Source of the DNA: Pelagibius sp048268885
GTDB lineage: Bacteria > Pseudomonadota > Alphaproteobacteria > Kiloniellales > Kiloniellaceae
Direction of reading: 5' to 3'
Assembly (NCBI GenBank): GCA_048268885.1
Contig: JBLWUP010000003.1
Coordinates: 62,001-126,000, forward strand
DNA length: 64,000 bases
Part shown: piece after piece, positions 25,502-33,199 of the stretch
Numbering within the stretch: the stretch's first letter is position 1
How the letters are laid out: each line of letters begins with the position of its first letter
The notes under the pieces: generated by a model
Told to the model about the DNA's origin: nothing
Databases searched by the model: none
Seen by the model: the letters and a program-made list of their open reading frames with translations, nothing else
Made by a program: the position numbers and the translations under genes

Positions 25502-26288
25502 GGCCGTTCTCCTTCGCGAAAGTCTCGATGAGGCCGGCCAGCGCCGCCGGCTGCTCGATGCAGGGCAGGTGCCCGGCCCCGGCGATGACCTCGTAGCCGG
25601 CGCCGGGGATCAGGTCGGCGGTCCGGCGCATCAGCTCGGGCGGCGTGGCGCCGTCCTCCTCGCCGACCACGCAGAGCGTCGGCACCTTGATCTGCTTGGC
25701 CTCTTCGGTGAAGTCGGCGTCGCGCAGCGCCGCGCAGGTGCCGAGGTAGCCCTCCTTGGGCGTGCGGGTCAGCATGGCATGCCAGCCCGTGAGCGCGATC
25801 GGGTCGCTCTCGCGGAATTCCTCCGTGAACCAGCGCTCCAGGATCGCATCGGCGATGCTCGCGATGCCGCCGTCCTCGATGGCCGCCATGCGCTCGGCCC
25901 AGGCCTCGGGCGTGCCGATCTTGTGCGCGGTGTCGCAGAGGATGAGCCCGGAGACCAGCTCCGGGCGGCTGGCAGTGAGCCCCTGGGCGATGAGCCCGCC
26001 GACCGATAGGCCGCAGACGATGGCGTTCTCGACCGCCAGGTCGTCCAGCAGGGCGGCCAGGTCGGCCACGTGATCGTCGATGCTGTAGGGGCTGTCGCCC
26101 ATTTCCGAGAGGCCGTGGCCGCGTTTGTCGTAGAGCACGATGCGGAATTTGTCGGCCAGACGCGCCACCACCTCGTCCCAGATGCGGAAGTCGGTGCCCA
26201 GGGAGTTGGCGAAGACCAGCGCCGGCCGCTCGGCCGGGCCCAGGTCCTGCACATGCAGGACGACCCCGTTCAGCGCCCGAAAGTCCAT
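25494..26288 (-). CDS. pcaD: 3-oxoadipate enol-lactonase
   Basis: 264 residues from the ATG at 26288 (MDFRALNGVVLHVQDLG); the frame runs further upstream through repeat DNA that is not coding. Alpha/beta hydrolase fold with nucleophile elbow CGLSVGG (Ser), oxyanion region FANSLGTDFRIWDEV and the C-terminal catalytic His in AGAGHLPCIEQP. It hydrolyses 3-oxoadipate enol-lactone to 3-oxoadipate. First gene of the pca operon, divergent from pcaQ. The later thiolase and CoA-transferase steps (pcaIJF) are not in the window. Confidence 0.92.
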   Translation of the reverse strand: MDFRALNGVVLHVQDLGPAERPALVFANSLGTDFRIWDEVVARLADKFRIVLYDKRGHGLSEMGDSPYSIDDHVADLAALLDDLAVENAIVCGLSVGGLIAQGLTASRPELVSGLILCDTAHKIGTPEAWAERMAAIEDGGIASIADAILERWFTEEFRESDPIALTGWHAMLTRTPKEGYLGTCAALRDADFTEEAKQIKVPTLCVVGEEDGATPPELMRRTADLIPGAGYEVIAGAGHLPCIEQPAALAGLIETFAKENGLV

Positions 26289-26591
26289 TGCAGCTTCTCC
26301 ACGTCTTTGGTGACCCTTGGCGGGCGTCCCCCTCACCCAGCTGCGTCTAAGTTCGCTTCGCTCACTAAGACTTTGCAACCCTCTCCCACCAGGGGAGAGG
26401 GAAAGGAAAGCGAGGCCGCCTGAGAAAGCCCTCTCCCCTGGTGGGAGAGGGAGGGGCCCGCCCAAAGGACCTCTGGGGCGGGAGGGTGAGGGGGAACACC
26501 GCTTATCCAGCTTCATCTCAATCATTTCATACCTTTTTGAGCATTTAAAATGCTATATTCTCATTTATTCATAACTAAACAGATATGAAAT
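26289..26591. promoter_or_regulatory. pcaD-pcaQ divergent control region
   Basis: 303-base spacer. The pcaQ-proximal 70 bases are very AT-rich and hold two dyads: AGCATTTAAAATGCT (26540-26554, perfect with a central A) and ATTTCATA (about 26524-26531) with TATGAAAT (about 26584-26591). These are candidate binding sites for the LysR-type PcaQ and promoters. I do not find the rhizobial PcaQ box intact. The pcaD-proximal part carries a repeat element (separate entry), implying a long pcaD leader. Confidence 0.45.
26379..26451. repeat. Perfect 23-bp inverted repeat in the pcaD leader
   Basis: 26379-26401 and 26429-26451 are exact reverse complements over 23 bases (CCCTCTCCC...GGGGAGAGGG), 27 bases apart. 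Each arm is itself nearly palindromic. It resembles the CCCTCTCCC/GGGAGAGGG palindromic repeats scattered in proteobacterial genomes. It would form a strong RNA hairpin in the 5' leader of pcaD. Confidence 0.75.
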
Positions 26592-27512
26592 GTGACGCCC
26601 GACAGCCGCATCAAGATCCGTCACCTGGCCTGCTTCCTGGAGGTCGCGGCGCGGCGCAGCTTCGGCGGCGCGGCGGAGGCGCTGGCCATCACCCAGCCGG
26701 CGGTCTCCAAGGCCATCGCCGAACTGGAGGATATCCTGGGCGTCACCCTCTTCGAGCGCTCGCGGCGCGGCGTCTTCCTCACCGGCTACGGCGAGGCCTT
26801 CCAGCAGTATGCCGGGGCCTCGATGACCGCCCTGCGCCAGGGCGTCGACTCGGTCTCCCAGGCCCAGGCGCGCGGCGGTCCCACCCTGGCCATCGGCGCG
26901 CTGCCGACCACGGCCAACCGTATCATGCCCCCGGCGGTGCAGCGCGCGAAGGCCGAGGGCCTGGGCGCCACGCTGCGCATCATCACCGGCCCCAACGACC
27001 TGCTGCTGAACGAACTGCGCCAGGGCGACCTCGACCTGGTGATCGGGCGCCTGGCCGCGCCGCGCCAGATGCAGGCGCTGGCCTTCGAGTACCTCTATTC
27101 GGAAGAAGTGATCTTCGTCGTCCGCCCCGGCCATCCCCTGCTCAGCAACGAAACGGTGGAACTGGGCCAGCTCGCGGACTTCACGGTCATTCTGCCGACG
27201 GTCCGCTCGATCATCCGCGCGGAGGTCGACCGCTTGCTGGTCAGCCAGGGCGTGGCGGCGCTGCCCGACATCATCGAGTCCGTCTCGCCGGATTTCTCCC
27301 GCCGCTACACCCGCACTACCGACGCGGTCTGGATCATCTCCTACGGCGTGGTGGCCGACGACCTGGCCGAGGGCGTGCTGAAACGCCTGCCGGTGAACGC
27401 CCCGGCCAGCCTCGGCCCCGTCGGCCTGACCCAGCGCGCCGAGATGCCCGCTTCGGTAAGCTTGCAGATCCTCATGAAGGCGATCCGCGAGGTGGCGGCG
27501 GAACAGGGGTAG
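26592..27512 (+). CDS. pcaQ: LysR-type regulator of the pca operon
   Basis: 306 residues starting at GTG 26592. N-terminal winged helix-turn-helix is typical of LTTRs: RHLACFLEVAARRSFGGAAE and TQPAVSKAIAELEDILG. The C-terminal part is a substrate-binding-like effector domain. Divergent position next to pcaD and the LTTR type match PcaQ, which in Agrobacterium and Sinorhizobium activates pcaDCHGB in response to the lactone intermediates. The base composition of pcaQ is high-GC like its neighbours, and the AT-rich island begins just after its stop. Confidence 0.9.
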   Translation: MTPDSRIKIRHLACFLEVAARRSFGGAAEALAITQPAVSKAIAELEDILGVTLFERSRRGVFLTGYGEAFQQYAGASMTALRQGVDSVSQAQARGGPTLAIGALPTTANRIMPPAVQRAKAEGLGATLRIITGPNDLLLNELRQGDLDLVIGRLAAPRQMQALAFEYLYSEEVIFVVRPGHPLLSNETVELGQLADFTVILPTVRSIIRAEVDRLLVSQGVAALPDIIESVSPDFSRRYTRTTDAVWIISYGVVADDLAEGVLKRLPVNAPASLGPVGLTQRAEMPASVSLQILMKAIREVAAEQG

Positions 27513-27542
27513 AGGCACAGATAGTCTGGCATCCTACTTGGG

Positions 27543-27731
27543 ATGTTCCTGCCGCCTGTAATGTCTAGTCCCGCGCGATTTACCGGTGGCGTAGTGGATT
27601 CATCTTTTGTTCTTTTCCGCTACACAATTGGGTATCAATTCACTACTCTTCTCGGTACGGTTGAAGTTCTTGTCGGCCCTGTTGTCTTTGGTGGTTCGGT
27701 TATGGGAATTGGAGGAAGGGCTCCTCAATGA
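27543..27731 (+). CDS. Possible small hydrophobic leader protein of the ABC-3C operon
   Basis: A 62-codon frame starts at ATG 27543 and ends with a TGA that overlaps the ATG of the hydrolase gene (ATGA at 27728-27731), the same coupling used between the next genes. It has one hydrophobic stretch (TTLLGTVEVLVGPVVFGG) that could span a membrane. No family is recognised and no clear ribosome site is seen before its ATG. It may simply be the 5' leader carrying the promoter. Treat as a candidate only. Confidence 0.25.
   Translation: MFLPPVMSSPARFTGGVVDSSFVLFRYTIGYQFTTLLGTVEVLVGPVVFGGSVMGIGGRAPQ
27591..27646. promoter_or_regulatory. Nested dyad upstream of the ABC-3C operon
   Basis: GTAGTGGATT (27591-27600) pairs with AATTCACTAC (27637-27646) with one mismatch. 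Inside lies AATTG-N5-CAATT (27626-27640). It sits about 85-135 bases before the hydrolase start in AT-rich DNA. It could be an operator for an unlinked regulator or a leader hairpin. Confidence 0.3.
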
Positions 27732-28924
27732 CGACATCTGAGGGGCTTACTTTTTTTGAAGTTTGTAGCGGAGCTGAGCCACAGCTGGATGTTGTTTTTA
27801 TCCACGGCCTGACTGGCGATCCTAAGGACACGTGGATTTCCGAGGCTGATGGTCAGTATTGGCCTGAGTGGCTGTGCAGTGATTTCCCAGGCATCGCTGT
27901 TCACGCACTTGGATATCCTGCGGGCGTATTCGAAAAATGGGCCAAGAAGGAAATGGACCTTTTCGAGCGGGCAACAAATGCGCTCGAGTACATGGCAGCC
28001 AAAGGATTAGGTGCGAGACCCATTGTTTTCATATGTCATAGCTTGGGAGGCATTCTTGCTAAACAGATAATCCGAAAATCCTGTGACTCTGAAGATGAAG
28101 ACTGGAAGAAGGTTAGCCAGGCAATAAAGCTTGTTGTGTTTCTATCTACGCCTCATTCAGGTGCGTCATTAGCGTCCGCGCTAAAGGCGGCCATCCCCCA
28201 TTTTGCATCAAAGCATGTTGAACTCTTGTCCAACGACAGCGGCTTCTTGCAGGACATAAACAGTCATTACCGCAGCTTCGCTAATGGTAAGAGTGATCTA
28301 ACAACCGTCGTCTACTACGAAAAATACAAGGTCAAAAACACCACCCTTGTTGTTTCAAGAGATTCATCTGACCCAGGTGTAGCTGGCACAACTCCTGTTC
28401 CAGCCGACAAAGATCATATTAGTATCTGCAAGCCAAAAGATGCGAACGACATCGTTTACCTTGGGATAAAAAAGCACATCTCCCGTGTCGCAGATGAAGA
28501 GTGCAAAGCAATCGGTGCTGGTTCGTTTCAACCAGATGACTACAGCTCGAAGAGCGGCACGGATCGGCGTGATCTACTCGAAAAACTGATCGCTGCCGGC
28601 CGGGAGCATGAGTATGCCGCGGCCAACAACTACCAAAACAAATTCGCCCAGAACTATCTCAAGTTAGGCCTATTCACGACAGCGCGGGATGAGAACGACA
28701 AGCTCTTGTCAGAGGTCGAGCAGCGTTTCATCACGCATATCTATCACCCGCTTATTTGTAAGGGCGAGTCCGATGAAAAAATCCGGGATGCACTTCAGTC
28801 CCAGGTAATTGACCCTCTCTGCAAACAACATGATGGTCAAAAAGGCTTCTCAGGAATGACCGTTCTGAGTGCTCTGTATTTTCTTACGGAGCAGTGCCAT
28901 ATCCGATGGGATGCCGATTCATGA
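27728..28924 (+). CDS. Serine hydrolase (SERAC1/PGAP1-like lipase) fused to ABC-3C-type C-terminal domain; predicted effector
   Basis: 398 residues; ATG at 27728 with GGAGGAAGG about 10 bases upstream. Residues about 20-250 are an alpha/beta hydrolase: VVFIHGLTGDPKDTW (oxyanion region), nucleophile elbow FICHSLGGILAKQII near residue 110, STPHSGAS, and a putative catalytic His in KDHISICKPKD. This is the SERAC1-like layout seen in bacterial conflict proteins. Residues about 280-398 form a separate helical domain, consistent with the C-terminal domain that links effectors to ABC-three-component systems. The next two genes overlap it in series. Codon use is markedly more AT-rich than the surroundings, suggesting acquisition. 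Predicted role: lipid- or ester-cleaving effector unleashed on infection. Family membership is from memory of motifs, not a search. Confidence 0.7.
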   Translation: MTTSEGLTFFEVCSGAEPQLDVVFIHGLTGDPKDTWISEADGQYWPEWLCSDFPGIAVHALGYPAGVFEKWAKKEMDLFERATNALEYMAAKGLGARPIVFICHSLGGILAKQIIRKSCDSEDEDWKKVSQAIKLVVFLSTPHSGASLASALKAAIPHFASKHVELLSNDSGFLQDINSHYRSFANGKSDLTTVVYYEKYKVKNTTLVVSRDSSDPGVAGTTPVPADKDHISICKPKDANDIVYLGIKKHISRVADEECKAIGAGSFQPDDYSSKSGTDRRDLLEKLIAAGREHEYAAANNYQNKFAQNYLKLGLFTTARDENDKLLSEVEQRFITHIYHPLICKGESDEKIRDALQSQVIDPLCKQHDGQKGFSGMTVLSALYFLTEQCHIRWDADS

Positions 28925-29427
28925 ACGGGCGAATCTGGTATCCACAGCTTGATGTGTACGATGCGGTCCGCCGCATTGGCCTACTCTTGTCTGATTGGCC
29001 TGATACGAGTCCCTCGCTTGAAAGGCTCTATATCGCAGATTTCTATCTCGCCAACCCGCCGCTTCTATACGGCACGAGCATGCCTGCAGCTGTGCGAGCA
29101 GAGTTTAAGAAACTGGAAGTGCCGCGCCCAGAAAAGACGTTCTTGAGCTATCCGGCGGCTCCCATTCTCTTTCATAAGATGGAACCGATCCAGAAGAAGG
29201 CGTTGCAGGCTCTAATCGGAAAAGGCGTTGTGTCGTCAGAAACAGCACGACAGGGATTGGTGACACTTTCCGATTTTGGCAGGCAGTTCATCAAGGAAGA
29301 GCTGTCGGAGAACGCTTCTCGATTTGAATGGATTCTCATTGATTTCCTTACTGCGAAGTTCGCTATCCTCGGTGAGGGCGATACAAGGGAGCTTCGGCAA
29401 CGGACTGGCCTCCGGAGGTTTGTCTGA
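28921..29427 (+). CDS. ABC-three-component middle component-like protein
   Basis: 168 residues from the ATG at 28921, which overlaps the hydrolase stop as ATGA. No enzyme motif is visible. The sequence reads as a compact helical/winged-helix protein: YDAVRRIGLLLSDW, SLERLYIADFYLANPPLLYG, MEPIQKKALQALIGKGVVSS and LVTLSDFGRQFIKEELSENA. Such small proteins between effector and SMC-like ATPase are the middle component of ABC-3C systems and are thought to bridge the two. The gene ends in TGATG, sharing one base with the ATPase start. The subtype number cannot be set without a profile search. Confidence 0.6.
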   Translation: MNGRIWYPQLDVYDAVRRIGLLLSDWPDTSPSLERLYIADFYLANPPLLYGTSMPAAVRAEFKKLEVPRPEKTFLSYPAAPILFHKMEPIQKKALQALIGKGVVSSETARQGLVTLSDFGRQFIKEELSENASRFEWILIDFLTAKFAILGEGDTRELRQRTGLRRFV

Positions 29428-31328
29428 TGGCGCAAGCTCCTTCTTTGACTCTCAATCGATTGCGCGTTACACGCCGCGGTGCTTTGGCCTATGACCAGAA
29501 ATTCCATGAGGGAGTAAACATTATTCGGGGTGAGAATGGGTCCGGCAAATCTACAGTTGCTGACTTCATTTTCTACATACTTGGCGGGGAGTTCGATGAC
29601 TGGAAAGAGGCAGCAAGCCTCTGCGACGAAGTGCATGCGGAGATAGAAACGAACCGCGGCAAACTGACTTTGCGCCGTGACATTGGAAAACGAACCACAC
29701 CTATCAAGGTATTTTTCGGCCCATTTGACAAAGCAGATGCGCACACCCTTGAAGGTTGGGAGACATTTCCAATTCGGCGGCAAGAGAGTCGCGAAAGCTT
29801 CTCACAAGTCCTCTTTCGCTCGCTTCATATACCTGAGACCCAGAGCGAAGGTGCATCCAACATTACGATGCATCAGATAATGCGTCTTCTTTACTCTGAT
29901 CAACGGACTCCTTCTACGCGCCTCTTTCGTTTTGAAACCTTCGACACACAGAATATGCGTGAGGCTGTTGGTGATCTCGTCTGTGGCATTGGCGGATACG
30001 AAATTTATGAAATAGGCTTGAAGCTACGCGACTTGGAGGGTGAGTTTGAGATCGTTAGCCGAAAGCTCTCTTCTCTCATAGAGGCATTGCCATCTGACGA
30101 GCGCTTAAACAGGCCAGAGAGCATTACAACTCGACAGAAAGAGCTTGAGGCGGAGATCGAGAAAATTTCTGCCGACATCCAAAACGTCGACACTCTAGTG
30201 GATCCAAACCAGACAGTAGACTTTCTCAAAGAACGCCGCAGCGCACATGCCAGCCTTCAAAGGAAGAAGAAGAAGATTGCCGACGTTGAGGCGTTGATCA
30301 ACAAGTATGAGCTTGAATTGGCCGAGCTTGAAGACTTCTTGAGTTTCTTAACTGACTTAGTGCAGAAAGTAGGTTTGGCAGAGAAGACGCAGAGCGCGAT
30401 AGGTGGAATTGAATTTACACAATGCCCTGCATGCCTAGCGGATCTGAAGTCTACCTCTGACCCACACACCTGTCATGTCTGCGGCGCTCCAACCGATCCG
30501 GAAGCAGAGAAGTCAAAGTACAATCAAATTCGCCTTGATTTGGAAATCCAGATGCGTGAATCGCATCAGCTCGTCGAGGAGAAATCGATAGCGCTGAGAA
30601 AAAGCACTATCTCGCTGCGTCAACTGAATAGAGATTATAGCAAAGCACTCTCTGAGTTTCTAATTAAGTACGATCTCAGTTCCTCTCCGCGAGAGTCCTA
30701 TCTAGCAGCCAAGAATCAGCGAATTGGCCAGATTGAGCAGGAGTTGGGTTACCTGACGCGTGCTCTGGAGTCTGCCGAAGAAATTCAGCGCTTATCTGCT
30801 AAGAAGAGCGAGCTTCAATCTGAAATTCAAGAACTTAAAGATCGTCGCGAGGCTCTGGAGAAGAACGCGCATCGAAGAAGAAGTGGTGCGCTAACACAGG
30901 TATCAGACTTGGCGGCTGCTCTGCTGCGCAATGACCTTGATCGGCAGCCTGAGTTCCGCAATGCCAAATCCGTCATTCTCAATTTCCGGGATGACGCAAT
31001 ATTCGTAGACGGCAGGATGAATTTTGCGGAGAGTAGTAATGTGTTTCTGAAGAACGCAGCCATATTCGGTATGTTTCTGGCGGCTGGCCAAGATGATGAG
31101 TTCTTCCATCCCCGGCTTCTCCTGCTAGACAACATTGAAGATAAAGGCATGGAACCGGAGCGTAGTCACTTGTTCCAGAAATTGATCGTAGAGCATTCAA
31201 CCGAATTGGTTGGAAGGAATCAGGTTATTTTCACAACGTCTATGATGAATCCCGCACTGGAGTTGGACGACTACGTGGTTGGTCCTCACTACACCCACGA
31301 TGTTCGGACTTTGAGTATCCAGTCTTGA
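29427..31328 (+). CDS. SMC/Rad50-like ABC ATPase with zinc-hook, ABC-3C ATPase component
   Basis: 633 residues. Walker A is GENGSGKST near residue 40 (IIRGENGSGKSTVADFIFYI). Two coiled-coil arms (about 200-310 and 370-490) flank a Cys4 motif, CPAC-LADL...CHVC, around residues 333-353, like a Rad50 zinc hook or zinc ribbon. The C-terminal half-ATPase has FAESSNVFLKNAAIFGMFLA as the signature-like region and Walker B LLLLDNIEDKGM, with Asn in place of the usual catalytic Glu after the Asp. The end DDYVVGPHYTHDVRTLSIQS carries the D/H-loop region. In ABC-3C systems this ATPase is the likely sensor that controls the effector. Third gene of the AT-rich operon. Confidence 0.75.
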   Translation: MAQAPSLTLNRLRVTRRGALAYDQKFHEGVNIIRGENGSGKSTVADFIFYILGGEFDDWKEAASLCDEVHAEIETNRGKLTLRRDIGKRTTPIKVFFGPFDKADAHTLEGWETFPIRRQESRESFSQVLFRSLHIPETQSEGASNITMHQIMRLLYSDQRTPSTRLFRFETFDTQNMREAVGDLVCGIGGYEIYEIGLKLRDLEGEFEIVSRKLSSLIEALPSDERLNRPESITTRQKELEAEIEKISADIQNVDTLVDPNQTVDFLKERRSAHASLQRKKKKIADVEALINKYELELAELEDFLSFLTDLVQKVGLAEKTQSAIGGIEFTQCPACLADLKSTSDPHTCHVCGAPTDPEAEKSKYNQIRLDLEIQMRESHQLVEEKSIALRKSTISLRQLNRDYSKALSEFLIKYDLSSSPRESYLAAKNQRIGQIEQELGYLTRALESAEEIQRLSAKKSELQSEIQELKDRREALEKNAHRRRSGALTQVSDLAAALLRNDLDRQPEFRNAKSVILNFRDDAIFVDGRMNFAESSNVFLKNAAIFGMFLAAGQDDEFFHPRLLLLDNIEDKGMEPERSHLFQKLIVEHSTELVGRNQVIFTTSMMNPALELDDYVVGPHYTHDVRTLSIQS

Positions 31329-31666
31329 TCTGCAATCGTTCTGGTGTGGGGCGCCGTTCATTTCCTCGGGAATTTGGACAGTAGCTCAATACTCAATTCA
31401 CAACATTCAACCATGTTCAGAATTGATATGACTAACCTGTATTGAGCTCAATAAGGATGATCGAGCAAGAAACGCAATAAATCGTGACCCATCGCCTGCA
31501 TCTCACCTGACTGTTTACCCTGAACCGATGTGAAGCCGCGTTCACAGTTGTTTCAGGCTAAATCCGACCCTTTCTCGTCGCTCCTGCGCTTGACCGTTCC
31601 GGCCGTCCCATGGCTAGTGGCAGGCCTAGGAAAGAGCCGCGTCAGTGAGAAAGAACAGGGAAGCAC
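31329..31666. other. Right edge of the AT-rich island and promoter region of the FAD oxidoreductase
   Basis: 338 bases, no gene supported. It holds a perfect 14-base palindrome TATTGAGCTCAATA (31440-31453) near the island end and the inverted repeat TGTGAA-N6-TTCACA (31529-31546) in the DNA leading to the rightward oxidoreductase. Composition returns to high GC from about 31550. No integrase, att-like direct repeat or tRNA is seen. Confidence 0.5.
31529..31546. promoter_or_regulatory. Candidate operator upstream of the FAD oxidoreductase
   Basis: TGTGAA-GCCGCG-TTCACA is a perfect 6+6 inverted repeat about 120 bases before the start codon. It has the shape of a dimeric regulator site. The regulator is unknown. 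Confidence 0.35.
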
Positions 31667-32983
31667 ATGTCGGAAAATTACGATGCCGTCATCATCGGCG
31701 CCGGGGTGATCGGCGCCGCCATCGGGCTGGAGCTGGCCCGCGCGGGCAAGAAGACCTTGAACGTCGACGCCCTGCCGGCGGCCGGTTACGGGCCGACCTC
31801 CAATTCCTGCGCCATCATCCGGGTGCACTACTCCACGCTGGACGGCACGGCGATGGCCTACGACGGCTACTTCGACTGGAAGGACTGGCCGGGTTACCTG
31901 GGTGTCGAGGACGAGCGCGGCCACGCGGTCTTCCACCACTGCGGCTGCCTGATCATGAAGACCGAGCAGAACAAGGGCCTGGGCTCGGTGCTGCAGCACG
32001 TCGAGGCGCTGGACATCCCGCATGAGCATTGGGACGCGGCGCGCATCCGTGAGGCCATTCCCGGCTATGACCTGAAAACCTTCTGGCCGGCGCGGCGCAT
32101 GGAGGACCCGGCCTTCGGCGAGTCCAACGGCGGCGCCATCGACGGCGGCGTGTTCTTTCCCACCGCCGGCTACATCAGCGACCCGCAGCTCGCCACCCAC
32201 AACCTGCAGCGCGCGGCCGAGGCCGCCGGCGGCACTTTCCTGTTCAATCGCAAGGTCGTCGAGATCCCGGTTTCCGGCGGGCCCAATGGCAAGAGGGTGA
32301 CCGGCGTGGTGCTGGACGACGGCACGCGCATCGATGCGCCCGTCGTCGTGAACGTCGCCGGGCCGCACTCGGCGCAGATCAACAAGCTGGTCGGCGCGGA
32401 GCAGGACATGCGCATCACCACCAAGCCGCTGCGCCAGGAAGTGGTGCACCTGGACTCGCCCGAAGGCCTGGACTTCGAGACGTCCGGCATCGTCGTCTCC
32501 GACAGCGATATCGCCTGCTACATCCGCCCGGAGACCGGCAACCACATCCTGGTCGGCAGCGAGGACCCGGAGTGCGACCCGCGTGAGGTGGTGGACCCGG
32601 ACGACTATGTGCGCGATCTCACCGACCAGGCGGTGACCCAGGCCTACCGCTACGCGCAGCGCCTGCCGACGGTGCCGGTGTCGCGCAGCCCCAAGGGCGT
32701 GGTCGACCTCTACGACGTGACCGAGGACTGGATCCCGATCTACGACCGCTCCTGCGTCGACGGCTTCTACATGGCCATCGGCACCAGCGGCAATCAGTTC
32801 AAGAACGCCGGCGTCGCCGGGCGTCTCATGACGGCGGTCATCGACTACGTCGAAGGCGGCGGCGACCAGGACGGCAAGCCGCTGGCCTTCAAGCTGAAGC
32901 ACCTCGACCGCACCATCGACACCGCGACCTTCTCGCGGCGCCGCGAGATCAATCCCAACAGCAGCTTCTCGGTGCTGGGGTAG
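31667..32983 (+). CDS. FAD-dependent amine/amino-acid oxidoreductase (DAO family)
   Basis: 438 residues, flavoprotein of the D-amino-acid oxidase/sarcosine oxidase superfamily. The dinucleotide-binding motif is at the very N-terminus, AVIIGAGVIGAAIGLELARAG, and the family's central region ending in VVNVAGPHSAQINKLVG is present. The C-terminal DGFYMAIGTSGNQFKNAGVAG is the usual FAD-binding segment near the end of DAO proteins. Likely role: oxidation of a secondary amine or N-methylated amino acid, passing electrons to oxygen or a quinone. Substrate is not evident. A Fe-type alcohol dehydrogenase follows on the same strand 216 bases later, possibly a separate transcript. Confidence 0.85.
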   Translation: MSENYDAVIIGAGVIGAAIGLELARAGKKTLNVDALPAAGYGPTSNSCAIIRVHYSTLDGTAMAYDGYFDWKDWPGYLGVEDERGHAVFHHCGCLIMKTEQNKGLGSVLQHVEALDIPHEHWDAARIREAIPGYDLKTFWPARRMEDPAFGESNGGAIDGGVFFPTAGYISDPQLATHNLQRAAEAAGGTFLFNRKVVEIPVSGGPNGKRVTGVVLDDGTRIDAPVVVNVAGPHSAQINKLVGAEQDMRITTKPLRQEVVHLDSPEGLDFETSGIVVSDSDIACYIRPETGNHILVGSEDPECDPREVVDPDDYVRDLTDQAVTQAYRYAQRLPTVPVSRSPKGVVDLYDVTEDWIPIYDRSCVDGFYMAIGTSGNQFKNAGVAGRLMTAVIDYVEGGGDQDGKPLAFKLKHLDRTIDTATFSRRREINPNSSFSVLG

Positions 32984-33000
32984 GGCGCTGCGCGCTGCCC

Positions 33001-33029
33001 TGGATGCTCGGAACAAGTCCGGGCATGAC
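33001..33029. repeat. Single copy of a palindromic repeat (REP-like)
   Basis: Read on the minus strand it matches GTCAT-CCCGG-ACTTG-T-CCG-G-ATCCA, the same family as the paired copies at 56371-56498 and 61469-61624. It lies after the FAD oxidoreductase stop and may act as a 3' mRNA hairpin. Confidence 0.6.
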
Positions 33030-33199
33030 AGCCGGGGCGCGGGGCAACGGCGGTGCAGCTTCTCGAAAGGTCACCCTTGGGCTTGTCCCGAGGGGCCAGG
33101 GTTGACGAACTCCGTTCTGTCGTCCCTTCGCATCGCCGTCGCATGATCGCTGCCTGCGGTGTATGAATTCAGAGAAAACGAGAACCTGAGGGCGACCCC

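Noticed and set aside
26379..26451. Terminal inverted repeats of a mobile element
   Set aside because: Only 27 bases lie between the arms and there is no transposase; better explained as a palindromic intergenic repeat.
31529..31546. CRP-type site TGTGA...TCACA
   Set aside because: The spacer between TGTGA and TCACA is eight bases, not six; kept only as an unspecified inverted repeat.
27513..31666. Integrated prophage or integrative element
   Set aside because: No integrase, phage structural gene, tRNA or att-like direct repeat is seen at either edge; only composition and gene content suggest transfer.
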